From the IMG/VR virus record IMGVR_UViG_3300009164_000321, positions 1-25,739 of that record: DNA of 25,739 bases; one strand, written 5' to 3'. The notes below the pieces were generated by a model that saw only the letters and a program-made list of their open reading frames with translations, did no database searches and was not told where the DNA came from. The position numbers and the translations under genes are program-made. Position 1 is the first letter of the stretch. Each line of letters opens with the position of its first letter. Positions 6,965 to 14,812 of this stretch are shown here, piece after piece. Source of the DNA: a virus.

Positions 6965-7182
6965 ATGAATAAAGTAGAAATGCTAGCAAAAGCTAGTAAA
7001 GATTTAATGTTGAAAGAGCCCTATTACGGGTTCTTTTTGATTCAACTAAATAAGTTTTGGTCTGAAAAAATCCCCACTGCTGGTGTAGGTAAAAATGGTA
7101 TCAATTATCAATTGATTATTAATTCTAACTTTTGGGAAGAATTAAATGATGACCAGAGATTGGGTATTTTAAAACATGAGCT
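6965..7182 (+). CDS. Zincin-like/VWA (DUF2201-type) protein, exon 1
   Basis: The first exon codes for 72 residues plus two bases of codon 73, ending LGILKHE-CT. Splicing to 8284 gives HELLHIAFGH, a HExxH metallopeptidase-like motif at residues 71-75 with a third His at 80. Unspliced reading gives only Leu-Ser-Val and then TAG. The exon ends in U, and GAGCU (7178-7182) pairs with GGCUC at 7192-7196 with a U-G wobble at the splice site, the standard P1 helix. The gene starts 2 nt after the primase stop. Confidence 0.88.
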
Positions 7183-8283
7183 TAGTGTATAGGCTCCTTA
7201 TACAGTAATGTATATGTAAAATGTCTTAAATTGACGGGAAACTCCTTAGAGCTTAATCTACTAACTTATAATGGCGACATATATAAGGGCTGAAGTAATT
7301 ACTCAGGTATAGTAAAAAAGATTAAGATTGGAAAATCCGCAGCCAAATTTCTTGGTATAACAAATAATATTTGGTATATTGCAATAAAAATAATTGCATA
7401 TTATGTTAAATATAGAAAAGGAAATAGTTAATAAATATACTATAGATAAAATATCTGCTCCAAAAATTGCTAAAGAATATAGTAAAAATGTAAAAACTAT
7501 ATGGAAAATATTAAAAGCAAATAATGTGAAAACAAGAACAATTTCTGAAGCAAGTATGAAATATACTTGTAATGATAACTTTTTTAATGTGATAGATACA
7601 GAAGAAAAAGCTTATTGGTTAGGAGTGTTATACGCTGATGGAAATATTTCTAAAAAAGCTAGCAAATCAGGACAAATATTTTTAACATCTGTAGATTTAA
7701 AATGGGTAGAAGACTTTATGAAAGCTATATCATCAAGTAATAAGCCTAGATCAGAAACGCATAAAAAATTTAATAAAATTATATGGAAAGCACAAATAAC
7801 TTCGGCTCAGATGTATAATGATTTAAATTATTTAGGATGCACCCCAGTAAAAACTCATACTATAAGATTACCTTTAATTAATGATGAATTATTGCACCAT
7901 TTTATTAGGGGTTATTTTGATGGAGATGGTACAGTAGGTATTTACCAAAACTTAAAAAGTGATAATTGGAAAATATTGAAATCTGGATTTTGTTCTGGTT
8001 CTAAAAATTTTATAGAAGATTTATTACAAGTACTACCTGTAAAAAACAAAACAATTAGATATTCTAGTGTATATATTACCCAGTTTTCTTTAAATGACAG
8101 CATTGCATTATATAATTATATGTATAAAGATGCTACTATATATTTAAAAAGAAAAAAAGATAAATTTACTGAATATTTAGACTCTTACATACCAAGAAAG
8201 AGGTTCAACGACTATAATAGACCATCCTAATAAGGATGAAGGGATAGTCTGATCTTACATGAAAATGTAAGTTAACAAAAATG
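7183..8283 (+). ncRNA. Group I intron 2 (inside HExxH motif)
   Basis: This is a 1101-nt self-splicing intron. Its P1 pairs exon GAGCU with GGCUC (7192-7196). Core segments before the endonuclease are ttgacgggaaactccttagagc (P4/P5 type) and aatccgcagcc (P6 type). Core segments after it are gttcaacgacta and ggatagtctga (the P7 strands), then a P9 hairpin cttacat/atgtaag. The intron ends ttaacaaaaatG. An 11-bp perfect stem, tttcttggtat (7348-7358) with ataccaagaaa (8189-8199), closes the loop holding the endonuclease gene. All group I splice rules (U at exon end, G at intron end, frame kept) are met. Confidence 0.92.
7403..8230 (+). CDS. LAGLIDADG-type homing endonuclease (intron 2)
   Basis: The 275-aa protein has two LAGLIDADG-like motifs, AYWLGVLYADGNIS and FIRGYFDGDGTVG, and an N-terminal helix-turn-helix-like region (SAPKIAKEYSKNVKTIWKIL). 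It resembles the intron 1 enzyme in layout (EEKAYWLG.. and ..FIRGYFDGDG). It should cleave intronless alleles at the HExxH-coding site. The ATG at 7403 was chosen over an in-frame TTG at 7394. A short inverted repeat (tgcaat/attgca) lies just before the start. The last 14 codons or so encode the P6-closing strand and the first P7 strand of the ribozyme, so protein and RNA structure share sequence. Confidence 0.88.
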   Translation: MLNIEKEIVNKYTIDKISAPKIAKEYSKNVKTIWKILKANNVKTRTISEASMKYTCNDNFFNVIDTEEKAYWLGVLYADGNISKKASKSGQIFLTSVDLKWVEDFMKAISSSNKPRSETHKKFNKIIWKAQITSAQMYNDLNYLGCTPVKTHTIRLPLINDELLHHFIRGYFDGDGTVGIYQNLKSDNWKILKSGFCSGSKNFIEDLLQVLPVKNKTIRYSSVYITQFSLNDSIALYNYMYKDATIYLKRKKDKFTEYLDSYIPRKRFNDYNRPS

Positions 8284-9244
8284 ATTACACATTGCATTTG
8301 GTCATTTATCTATTGTGTTTAAGTTCTCTGATAGAAAGCTTGCTAATATCGCAATGGATATGGAAATCAATCAATATATTCCTAAAGATTGGCTCCCTGA
8401 AAACGGCATATTTATTGAAAACTATCCAGATTTAAACTTAGATACAAAAGCAGGCTGTCGTTATTATTATGATAGACTAAGACTTGCTAAGGATCAAAAG
8501 GATCAAACAGGAACTTCTGGTGATAGTAATTTTGATAAACTATGTGATCAATTAGATCAAGGTGAAGGAGATCCTGATCACAGCACGTGGGATGAATTTG
8601 AAGATTTATCTGAGGCAGAACAAAAGCTTATTGATAAGCAGGTTCAGAGAATTTTATCTGAAGCTAAAGAACAAACTTTGAAAAAACAGGGACATGTTCC
8701 TGGAGAAATTGATGGTCTAATCATAATCGATGAGATACTTGCTCCTAAATTTAATTGGCGAGCTTATCTCCGTAGGTTTACAGGAATATCTACTAAAATT
8801 TTTACTAAGAAGCTTAGAAGAAAAGATAATAAGAGATATTCTGATAATCCTGGATTAAAGATTAAGATGCGTCAAAAGATGTTGCTAGCAATAGATACAT
8901 CAGGTTCTGTTAGTGAAGATGAATTAAAAGAATTTATGAATGAGATTTATCATATTCATAAAGCAGGTGTAGATATTACAATAATACAATGTGATACGCA
9001 GATTACATCTATTGAAGATTACAAAGGTAAATTTGAATTAAAAGTATCTGGTAGAGGAGGAACATCATTTGATCCTGTATTAGAATATTTTGAGCAAAAT
9101 CGTCAATTTACAAGTTTAATCTATTTTACCGACGGTGAGTGTTTTACTCATAAAAAACCGTCAGGGAAAATTTTATGGGTTTTATCTGAAAGATCCAACA
9201 TGAATGAATCTCTTCCTGGAAGAGTAATTAAACTCGAACTTTAA
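8284..9244 (+). CDS. Zincin-like/VWA (DUF2201-type) protein, exon 2
   Basis: This exon completes codon 73 and encodes residues 74-392. The zincin-like N-terminus continues LHIAFGHLSIVFKFSDRKLANIAMD. A charged linker follows, then a VWA-like domain with the MIDAS residues: DTSGSVS (277-283), the Thr of GRGGTSF (about 333) and FTDGE (354-358). This is the DUF2201 pattern, a metallopeptidase-like domain joined to VWA, and such proteins pair with MoxR AAA+ ATPases; the next gene encodes one. Likely roles are chaperone-like remodelling or metal insertion; the phage target is unknown. A GTG at 8315 could be mistaken for a start. Confidence 0.87.
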
Positions 9245-9255
9245 AAAATTAATAA

Positions 9256-9675
9256 ATGAATCAAGTAAAATTAAATGTAGACGAGTTAAAGAACTTCGTC
9301 AAACACATGGTGAGCAATAATCAAGCTATTCAAGCAGAAGGTAAAGTGCCTGTAACTGTGAATATCGCTGGCGATGCGGGGCTCGGTAAAACTTCCGCAA
9401 TACTTCAGTTGGGAGAAGAATTAGGATTATCTGTTGTAAAACTAAATCTATCTCAAATAGAAGAGTTAGGTGATCTTATCGGTTTTCCTATTAAAGAATT
9501 TAAAGTTAAGAATGCTGAAGGTAAAACTCTATGGATTACTGAGCAAGAAATTGAAACAGCAAGTTCTAAAGGTTATAAAGTAGTAGACAAACGAATGTCT
9601 CATGCTGCGCCAGAATGGATTCAGGGTAAAGAAGAAGGCGGGATTTTAATTTTAGATGATTTTACTCGTGCGGAT
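9256..9675 (+). CDS. MoxR-type AAA+ ATPase, exon 1
   Basis: The 140-codon first exon carries Walker A GDAGLGKT (39-46) and Walker B GILILDDFTRAD, with Asp134/Asp135. The exon ends after GAT (Asp140), and an intronic TAA follows at once, so unspliced translation stops exactly at the splice site. Joined to 10724 it reads DDFTRADPRFMQATME, the continuous MoxR/dynein-like AAA+ sequence. It is the ATPase partner expected for the VWA protein upstream (11 nt gap). The 5' splice site follows U9675, and GCGGAU pairs with the guide GUCCGC at 10489-10494. Confidence 0.9.
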
Positions 9676-9719
9676 TAATAAAATATGCAGTCTAGTAGTG
9701 TTAGTGTGAATAATTTAAT

Positions 9720-9727
9720 TATCTTTG
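9720..9727 (+). promoter_or_regulatory. Bacteroidota -7 box before GIY-YIG gene
   Basis: TATCTTTG matches TAnnTTTG exactly and ends 4 nt before the endonuclease ATG (9732). Transcription would start at or very near the ATG, giving a leaderless messenger. No clear TTTG lies at -33. Confidence 0.4.
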
Positions 9728-9731
9728 TGAT

Positions 9732-10481
9732 ATGGAAAAATTAAACATGCAAACACTTAAGATAGCATTAAAGAGTATAGGAATCTATAAAATTAAAATT
9801 AATGATAAAGAGTACATTGGTAGCTCTTGTAATATTGGTCATAGATTAAAACATCATTTGTGGTCTCTTGAAAATTTAAAGCATCATAATAGAACAATGC
9901 AAAATTTATACAATAAGTATGGTAAAGATGAAATTTACTTTAATATTGTAGAAGAGTGTAATGATGATGTATTAATAGAAAGAGAAGCATATTACATTAG
10001 TACACTTAAACCTTATATAAATCATATATTGGATCCTCAAACTTTAGTTAGAGATGATGTATATAAACAAAGAATAAGTGATGCTAAGAAAAAAGCTTAT
10101 GCAAATGGTTTAAAACCTCACAATCTTAAAGCAGTGTACAAATATTCACTTGATAATGGAGAATATTTAGAAAGTTTTGAATCTCTCACAGCTGCTGCTA
10201 AATCTATTAATGCTAAAAGTATTAATAGTATTAAAGCAGTATGTAATAGTAAACAAACTTCTGCAGGAGGATATGTATGGTCTTATAACAAAGTTGATCT
10301 AGTTTTTACTAGGGAAAAGAAATATAAGCTAGAACCAGTATTACAATATACTACTAATAATACTTTTATCAAAAAATGGGAGTCTATTACTGCAGCAAAA
10401 AAAGAATTAGGTATTGCTAATATTAATAGAGCAATATCTAAAAATTTAACTGCTGGTGGGTATAGATGGAAAAAAGCATAA
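9732..10481 (+). CDS. GIY-YIG homing endonuclease with NUMOD1-like repeats (intron 3)
   Basis: The 249-aa protein starts with a GIY-YIG nuclease domain: GIYKIKINDKEYIGSS (17-32) carries both signature parts, with Arg38 of the helix and the catalytic Glu85 in EREAYYIS. After a linker come two NUMOD1-type DNA-binding repeats, about 138-186 (VYKYSLDNGEYLESFESL..SAGGYVW) and 205-249 (VLQYTTNNTFIKKWESI..TAGGYRW). It should cut intronless copies of the MoxR-like gene. It sits in the P1 loop of intron 3, with a -7-like box directly before the ATG. Confidence 0.92.
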   Translation: MEKLNMQTLKIALKSIGIYKIKINDKEYIGSSCNIGHRLKHHLWSLENLKHHNRTMQNLYNKYGKDEIYFNIVEECNDDVLIEREAYYISTLKPYINHILDPQTLVRDDVYKQRISDAKKKAYANGLKPHNLKAVYKYSLDNGEYLESFESLTAAAKSINAKSINSIKAVCNSKQTSAGGYVWSYNKVDLVFTREKKYKLEPVLQYTTNNTFIKKWESITAAKKELGIANINRAISKNLTAGGYRWKKA

Positions 10482-10723
10482 ACGGGTGGTCCGCAATAAA
10501 TCATGTGAATTCAGGGAACCTCCAGAGATGGACAATCCTGAGCCAAGCCTTATAGGGATATAAGGAAGGTGCAACGACTAGTGTATGGAGTCTAGAACAG
10601 ACAGTAAAACACCAAGAGCGCATGACACATAGAAATATGTGATGATATAGTCTGAACTGTGTGTATAATCTAATAATAAAGACACAGAACTATGGGATAA
10701 AGAGCCTATAGGATAACAAAATG

Positions 10724-11473
10724 CCCCGTTTTATGCAGGCAACAATGGAAATCTGTGATAGACAAGAATATATTTCATGGAAACTTCCTAAAAATTGGCA
10801 TGTTATTTTGACTACTAATCCTGACAATGGTGATTACAATGTAACTACACTTGACGTAGCTCAACAGACTCGTTTTATTTCTGTAGAATTGAAATATGAC
10901 GTTAACGTATGGGCTAAATGGGCAGAGGAAGTAAAGATTGATGGTCGTTGTATTAACTTTATGTTGATGAATCCTGAGTTAGTAACTCAAAGAGTAAATC
11001 CAAGATCGATTACTACATTCTTTAATGCAATTAGTTCTATTCCAAAATTTGAAGATCAATTGCCGTTGATTCAAATGATCGGTGAAGGTTCTGTGGGTAC
11101 AGATTTCTCTGGGATGTTTACTATGTTTATCAATAACAAACTTGATAGAATTATAGGGCCAGAAGATATCTTGACAAAAGATGAAGGCTATGTGATTGGA
11201 GCATTGAAAGATATGATAGGAGAAGATGATGACTTTAGAGCGGATATTTCTAGTATTGTAGCAACTCGTGTGGTAAATTTCTCTTTAAATATGGCGAAAA
11301 CTAAAAGTATTCCTGATGCTATGATTCAAAGACTCGTTAAGCTAACTACTGATACTAAAGTGTTTACCGAAGATTTGAAATATTACATTGTCAAAGAATT
11401 ACTTAATGGCAATAAACCTAAGTTTAGTAAATTAATGTTAAACCCGCTTGTCGTAAAGATGGCAATTAAATAG
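10724..11473 (+). CDS. MoxR-type AAA+ ATPase, exon 2
   Basis: The second exon continues PRFMQATMEICDRQEYISWKLP (residues 141-162), then the sensor-1 segment HVILTTNPDNGDYNVTTLD (Asn172), QTRFISVEL with a likely arginine finger (Arg190), and a helical lid. The spliced protein is 389 aa, usual for phage members of this family. An ATG at 10721 spans the intron end and first exon base and is not a true start. The protein likely works with the VWA/zincin-like protein upstream as a remodelling ATPase pair. Confidence 0.9.
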   Translation, partial: PRFMQATMEICDRQEYISWKLPKNWHVILTTNPDNGDYNVTTLDVAQQTRFISVELKYDVNVWAKWAEEVKIDGRCINFMLMNPELVTQRVNPRSITTFFNAISSIPKFEDQLPLIQMIGEGSVGTDFSGMFTMFINNKLDRIIGPEDILTKDEGYVIGALKDMIGEDDDFRADISSIVATRVVNFSLNMAKTKSIPDAMIQRLVKLTTDTKVFTEDLKYYIVKELLNGNKPKFSKLMLNPLVVKMAIK

Positions 11474-11481
11474 TAGAAATT

Positions 11482-12651
11482 ATGGGATTAGAAAAAGGAC
11501 AGTACCTGTATCTTACTGTAGATATGCAAACAGATGATAATACTTCTAGAGAAATTACTTTTTGCAAAATTGGAATAGACAGTAATTTATATATGGATAA
11601 TTATGATCAAGTGATTAATATCAAACATCATGATTATACTCCGCAGATAGGAGATAAACTATATTTTATGCCTGGCGTAAATATTCCAAGGATTAAACTA
11701 AAAGATTTAGCAATAAATTATAATACTAAAACTGTTAGAGATCCTTTAGAAGCTAATGTAATTTTTGCAGGAACTAATACTGCTGCAAAAATGACTGATA
11801 CAGCTTGGGAATATTCTATTCCTACAGATTTGTTTAAAGATTTTATTGATGTAGCAGAAGAGCATTTAGATGAGCATGATAAAGAAAAAGTAAAAACTGC
11901 TTTAGAATTTTATGATAAACCTATCATATTAACTAATTGGGGTACTTGTAATACTTTGAGTTATGAACATTTTAAAATTTACAAAAATCAAATTATAAAT
12001 ACAGGAATTGCTATTAGAGCAGCAAGAGAATCTCATAGAGTTTATAAAATTAATAATGAAGATTTTGCATTATATGATAAAGTAAAAGATTTAGAACTTT
12101 ATTCTGAAACTGCATTATTAGATAAACTTAATGGTAAAGATTCTGTTATTATCAACTCTGAAGTATACGATCAATTAGAAGCAATGTTAAAAAGTAGTGA
12201 TGAAGACAATCACACTATGGCTATGGAAATTATGGCTAACTGTAATTATCGTGAAAGCTTGTTATATTTAGAGTTTCTCTTTAAAGAATATTCTTATAAG
12301 TTTGCCAATTGTTCTGCAAAAAATCATGTTAACTTTAAAAGTCTTCTTGCTTATTTAGGAAAAGATAGAACTTCTATGGGCACATCTATTGATGAAATTA
12401 TGGATAGTTTGATAGATAAAAACGTTCTTACTGAAGATAAAGTAGAAGAAATTCTAAAAAGATATTCTTATGAAATTAGTCAATACGGAGATAAAAAATA
12501 TTTTAAAGTAAAATCTATTACTCTGCAACAAGAAACTCTTACACTTTTAAATGCTAATTATGTACATGAGACTGTACAAAATTTTATTCCTGTAGAAGTA
12601 GAAATAATCGAAGCGCCTGTTGAACAACAAGAGGAAGTAAAATGGACATAA
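11482..12651 (+). CDS. Hypothetical protein (389 aa)
   Basis: No family is recognised. The protein is acidic and appears folded, with no signal peptide or membrane segment. The N-terminal 110 residues look beta-rich (QYLYLTVDMQTDD, KIGIDSNLYM, GDKLYFMPGVNIPRIKL); the rest is mostly helical, and the C-terminus is acidic (VEQQEEVKWT). It sits between the MoxR gene (8 nt gap) and the resolvase-like gene (3 nt gap), so it belongs to the replication/recombination operon. A terminal acidic stretch with a near-terminal Trp loosely recalls the SSB-like tails upstream. Confidence 0.85.
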   Translation: MGLEKGQYLYLTVDMQTDDNTSREITFCKIGIDSNLYMDNYDQVINIKHHDYTPQIGDKLYFMPGVNIPRIKLKDLAINYNTKTVRDPLEANVIFAGTNTAAKMTDTAWEYSIPTDLFKDFIDVAEEHLDEHDKEKVKTALEFYDKPIILTNWGTCNTLSYEHFKIYKNQIINTGIAIRAARESHRVYKINNEDFALYDKVKDLELYSETALLDKLNGKDSVIINSEVYDQLEAMLKSSDEDNHTMAMEIMANCNYRESLLYLEFLFKEYSYKFANCSAKNHVNFKSLLAYLGKDRTSMGTSIDEIMDSLIDKNVLTEDKVEEILKRYSYEISQYGDKKYFKVKSITLQQETLTLLNANYVHETVQNFIPVEVEIIEAPVEQQEEVKWT

Positions 12652-12654
12652 ATT

Positions 12655-13161
12655 ATGGTGAGTGAATTGAAACTAGAGTTTCCGCAATTTATCACGCATA
12701 TACCACAAAGTCAGAAAGTATGGATCAAAATTGGTTACAATAAGATCCATGCTTCTGTACATTACACTACAAGGGCTGCGCTAATTGCAGCAATGCACGG
12801 ATATATTGAAAAGAATATCCCTGATAATCTTACAATACAAGGTCCTGTGGAAACAAAATTGACGGTATTTGCACCTTTAAATTTCGGGACTATGAAAATG
12901 TTATTAGACAAACAAACGAAAAAGCGAAGAGTTAGTTGGAATCCTGCTCCCGTAGGATATAAACCTAATTGGGATATAGGTAATTTGGCTTTAATTTGGC
13001 TAAAGTGTTTAGATGATGTGATGGTAAAGAAAGGGATTCTTCCCGATGATACTGTTGAATATCTTCAAAGAACTACTTATGAGTATATTCCAATTGATGA
13101 CTTTGCTAACAGAAAATTAGTTTACAGAATTAAAACAATTAAAAAGCATGGAAGATTATAG
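12655..13161 (+). CDS. RusA-like Holliday junction resolvase
   Basis: The 168-aa protein matches RusA in its C-terminal half: NWDIGNLALIWLKCLDDVM (106-124) followed by KKGILPDDTVEYLQ (125-138) parallels RusA RDLDNLQKAAFDAL and GFWLDDAQV. RusA is a dimeric, metal-dependent resolvase that cuts four-way junctions from phage recombination. Asp107 and Asp131/132 are kept, but the second Asp of DxDNL is Gly109 and the following Lys is shifted, so activity may be altered. The gene overlaps the next one by 14 nt, linking it to the PD-(D/E)XK nuclease. Confidence 0.6.
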   Translation: MVSELKLEFPQFITHIPQSQKVWIKIGYNKIHASVHYTTRAALIAAMHGYIEKNIPDNLTIQGPVETKLTVFAPLNFGTMKMLLDKQTKKRRVSWNPAPVGYKPNWDIGNLALIWLKCLDDVMVKKGILPDDTVEYLQRTTYEYIPIDDFANRKLVYRIKTIKKHGRL

Positions 13162-14182
13162 AGATATCAAGAAAGTGAATCAAAGCTCTTTAAAAAAGAT
13201 TCTTACAAGCCCTAAAGCATATCTACAAGCAGTAGACAGAATGAAAAATCAGGATGATGATATGACACCTGACCATTTTATCTTTGGCAGTGTAGTAGAT
13301 ATTATGTTGATGGGAACAAGAGAAGATTTTGAGAAGAGATTTGTAAAGATTCCTGATGAAACAAAATGTAGTGAGACTGTACAAGCAATTGTTGCGCAAG
13401 TATTTGCCTGGGCAATAGAAGAAAAACAAGAAGATGATCTAATATTTGGATTATCTGCTTACAATGATTTTATCTCTGATGCTTGTATTACTTTTAATTA
13501 TCAATCAAATTGGAAGCCAGAGACTAAGGTTGCTAAAATTATCGAGCAAGGTAGTGAGTATTTTAATTTACTCAAGACAATGGTTGGTAGAACACCAGTG
13601 ACTGAAACAGAATACGCTAATGCGGTAAATTGTGTTATGGCTCTTAAAGCAGATACTTATACTAAACAATTTGTAGACGCTAAATTCGATAAGAATATGG
13701 AGTTTATTAATAGGTTTATTGTGGAATTTGAAATAGAAGGAGTAGAGATGAAAGGGGAGTTAGATCGTGTAGCTATAAATCACGAGACTAAAAGAATCTT
13801 TCCTATAGATTTCAAAACTACTAGCAAACCTGTAACAGGATTTGAGTATGAGTTTTGGAAGTATCGCTATGATTTTCAAGCTGCAACTTATGGTTATGGT
13901 TTAAACAGAGATCCTCGTATTCAAGAGTTACTTGCTAAAGGCTACACAGTGGTACCGTTTCTTTATATTGTAGTAGAAAAACAACTTAATAATAATCCTA
14001 TGGTATTTGCAGTAAGCAATGAAGCAATGACTGTAGGATTTGTAGGCGGTGAAGCTCATGGAAGAGAATATGAAGGTCTAAAACAAGCATTATTGCGTTA
14101 TAATTATGCAGTAAAAAATAATGCTTGGGAATATCCTATGGAGTATTATGACAATGAAGGTAGTATATTTATAAGAGTATGA
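13148..14182 (+). CDS. PD-(D/E)XK nuclease, RecE/Cas4-like exonuclease
   Basis: The 344-aa protein shows the core of phage PD-(D/E)XK exonucleases: QSSLKKILTSPKAYL (12-26), HFIFGSVVDIML (43-54), MKGELDRVAI (201-210) and PIDFKTTS (219-226, Asp221 and Lys223). YDFQAATYGYGL (241-252) contains the trailing Gln-Tyr helix motif. With Sak4 and SSB it forms the exonuclease/annealase/SSB set of phage recombination. It overlaps both neighbours (14 nt upstream, ATGA 4 nt downstream), so all three genes are translationally coupled. Confidence 0.82.
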   Translation: MEDYRDIKKVNQSSLKKILTSPKAYLQAVDRMKNQDDDMTPDHFIFGSVVDIMLMGTREDFEKRFVKIPDETKCSETVQAIVAQVFAWAIEEKQEDDLIFGLSAYNDFISDACITFNYQSNWKPETKVAKIIEQGSEYFNLLKTMVGRTPVTETEYANAVNCVMALKADTYTKQFVDAKFDKNMEFINRFIVEFEIEGVEMKGELDRVAINHETKRIFPIDFKTTSKPVTGFEYEFWKYRYDFQAATYGYGLNRDPRIQELLAKGYTVVPFLYIVVEKQLNNNPMVFAVSNEAMTVGFVGGEAHGREYEGLKQALLRYNYAVKNNAWEYPMEYYDNEGSIFIRV

Positions 14183-14796
14183 AAGAATTAAAATACACAT
14201 ATACCGCAACTTTTTTGTTTCCAATGTTACAAGTACCTAAAGCATTCTTTGATTGTGATGTCAAAGACATGTTTGGTAGATTGCAGTTTAAAACTAGATT
14301 TATAAATGCGTATTTATCTGATACTTGTGTTACAAAATATAATAATGAGAATTATATATTTGTATTATTGAGAAACTATAGAGATGTGAATTTTGATGTA
14401 TTTTATTCTACACTTCAAGCATTTCCTAATTATGTGGATGATTATGATAATAAAGAATGTCTAATAGTAGTGTTCAGGGTTCCTGAAGAGACTATGGAAG
14501 ATTATCAGCTATTACTAAATGGCGGATATTCTATGATCAGTAAAGATGCTAAAGCTTTAATTCTAAAGCATAGTTTTTTCAGCGGTCAGCCTATGACTCT
14601 TCCATTAATTTTACACAAATCTGATGTATTAAAAGAAAGTTGGGAAACTAGGTTAAGTACTCTTGGTTCACCTGCTAATCTTTATGATCAGGAAGTTTGG
14701 CCTATTATAGACAGAGAGAAGGAAGAATTGAATCAATCAATTATAAATTCACAATGTAAAAAGAAGCATTTATCACCAACAGAGGAGGGCTTTTAG
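14179..14796 (+). CDS. Hypothetical protein (205 aa)
   Basis: No family is recognised. The protein is soluble with a mixed alpha/beta pattern; segments such as ENYIFVLLRNYRDVNF and ECLIVVFRVPEETMEDYQLLL look like a small alpha/beta domain, and the C-terminal 40 residues are charged and helical. The start overlaps the nuclease stop (ATGA). The stop codon lies in the loop of the terminator at 14778-14812, so the gene is the last of this transcription unit. Confidence 0.85.
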   Translation: MKELKYTYTATFLFPMLQVPKAFFDCDVKDMFGRLQFKTRFINAYLSDTCVTKYNNENYIFVLLRNYRDVNFDVFYSTLQAFPNYVDDYDNKECLIVVFRVPEETMEDYQLLLNGGYSMISKDAKALILKHSFFSGQPMTLPLILHKSDVLKESWETRLSTLGSPANLYDQEVWPIIDREKEELNQSIINSQCKKKHLSPTEEGF

Positions 14797-14812
14797 TCCT
14801 CCTTTGTTTTTT
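14778..14812 (+). terminator. Intrinsic terminator ending the nuclease operon
   Basis: AACAGAGGAGG (14778-14788) and CCTCCTTTGTT (14798-14808) form an 11-bp stem with one G-U pair and a 9-nt loop, followed by a run of T to 14812. The stop codon of the preceding gene is in the loop. Confidence 0.9.

Larger units (their letters stand above)
9676..10723 (+). ncRNA. Group I intron 3 (after Walker B)
   Basis: This is a 1048-nt self-splicing intron. Exon GCGGAU (9670-9675) pairs with GUCCGC (10489-10494), with U-G at the splice site, so the GIY-YIG gene lies in the P1 loop. Downstream are attcagggaacctcc and gacaatcctgagcc (P4-P6 type), gtgcaacgactag and gatatagtctga (P7 strands), and a P9 hairpin ctgtgt/acacag. 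The end is ggataaagagcctataggataacaaaatG. Its 3' end aligns almost base for base with that of intron 1. Confidence 0.93.

Noticed and set aside
7370-7405. A TAnnTTTG promoter for the intron 2 endonuclease
   Set aside because: Only imperfect versions (taatatttg, tatattgc) are present; unlike introns 1 and 3 there is no exact match at the right distance.
8315-9244. Separate VWA gene starting at GTG 8315
   Set aside because: It lacks a leader, and the HExxH-type sequence continues upstream to 8284; it is exon 2 of a split gene.
10721-11473. Separate gene starting at ATG 10721
   Set aside because: The ATG straddles the intron end (10721-10723); the exon joins 9675 to give the continuous MoxR sequence.
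1122-11473. Inteins or frameshift/assembly errors as the cause of the three split genes
   Set aside because: In-frame stops follow each first exon at once, intervening sequences of about 1 kb encode their own start-to-stop endonucleases, and group I core and P1 pairings are present; no protein-splicing motifs were seen.
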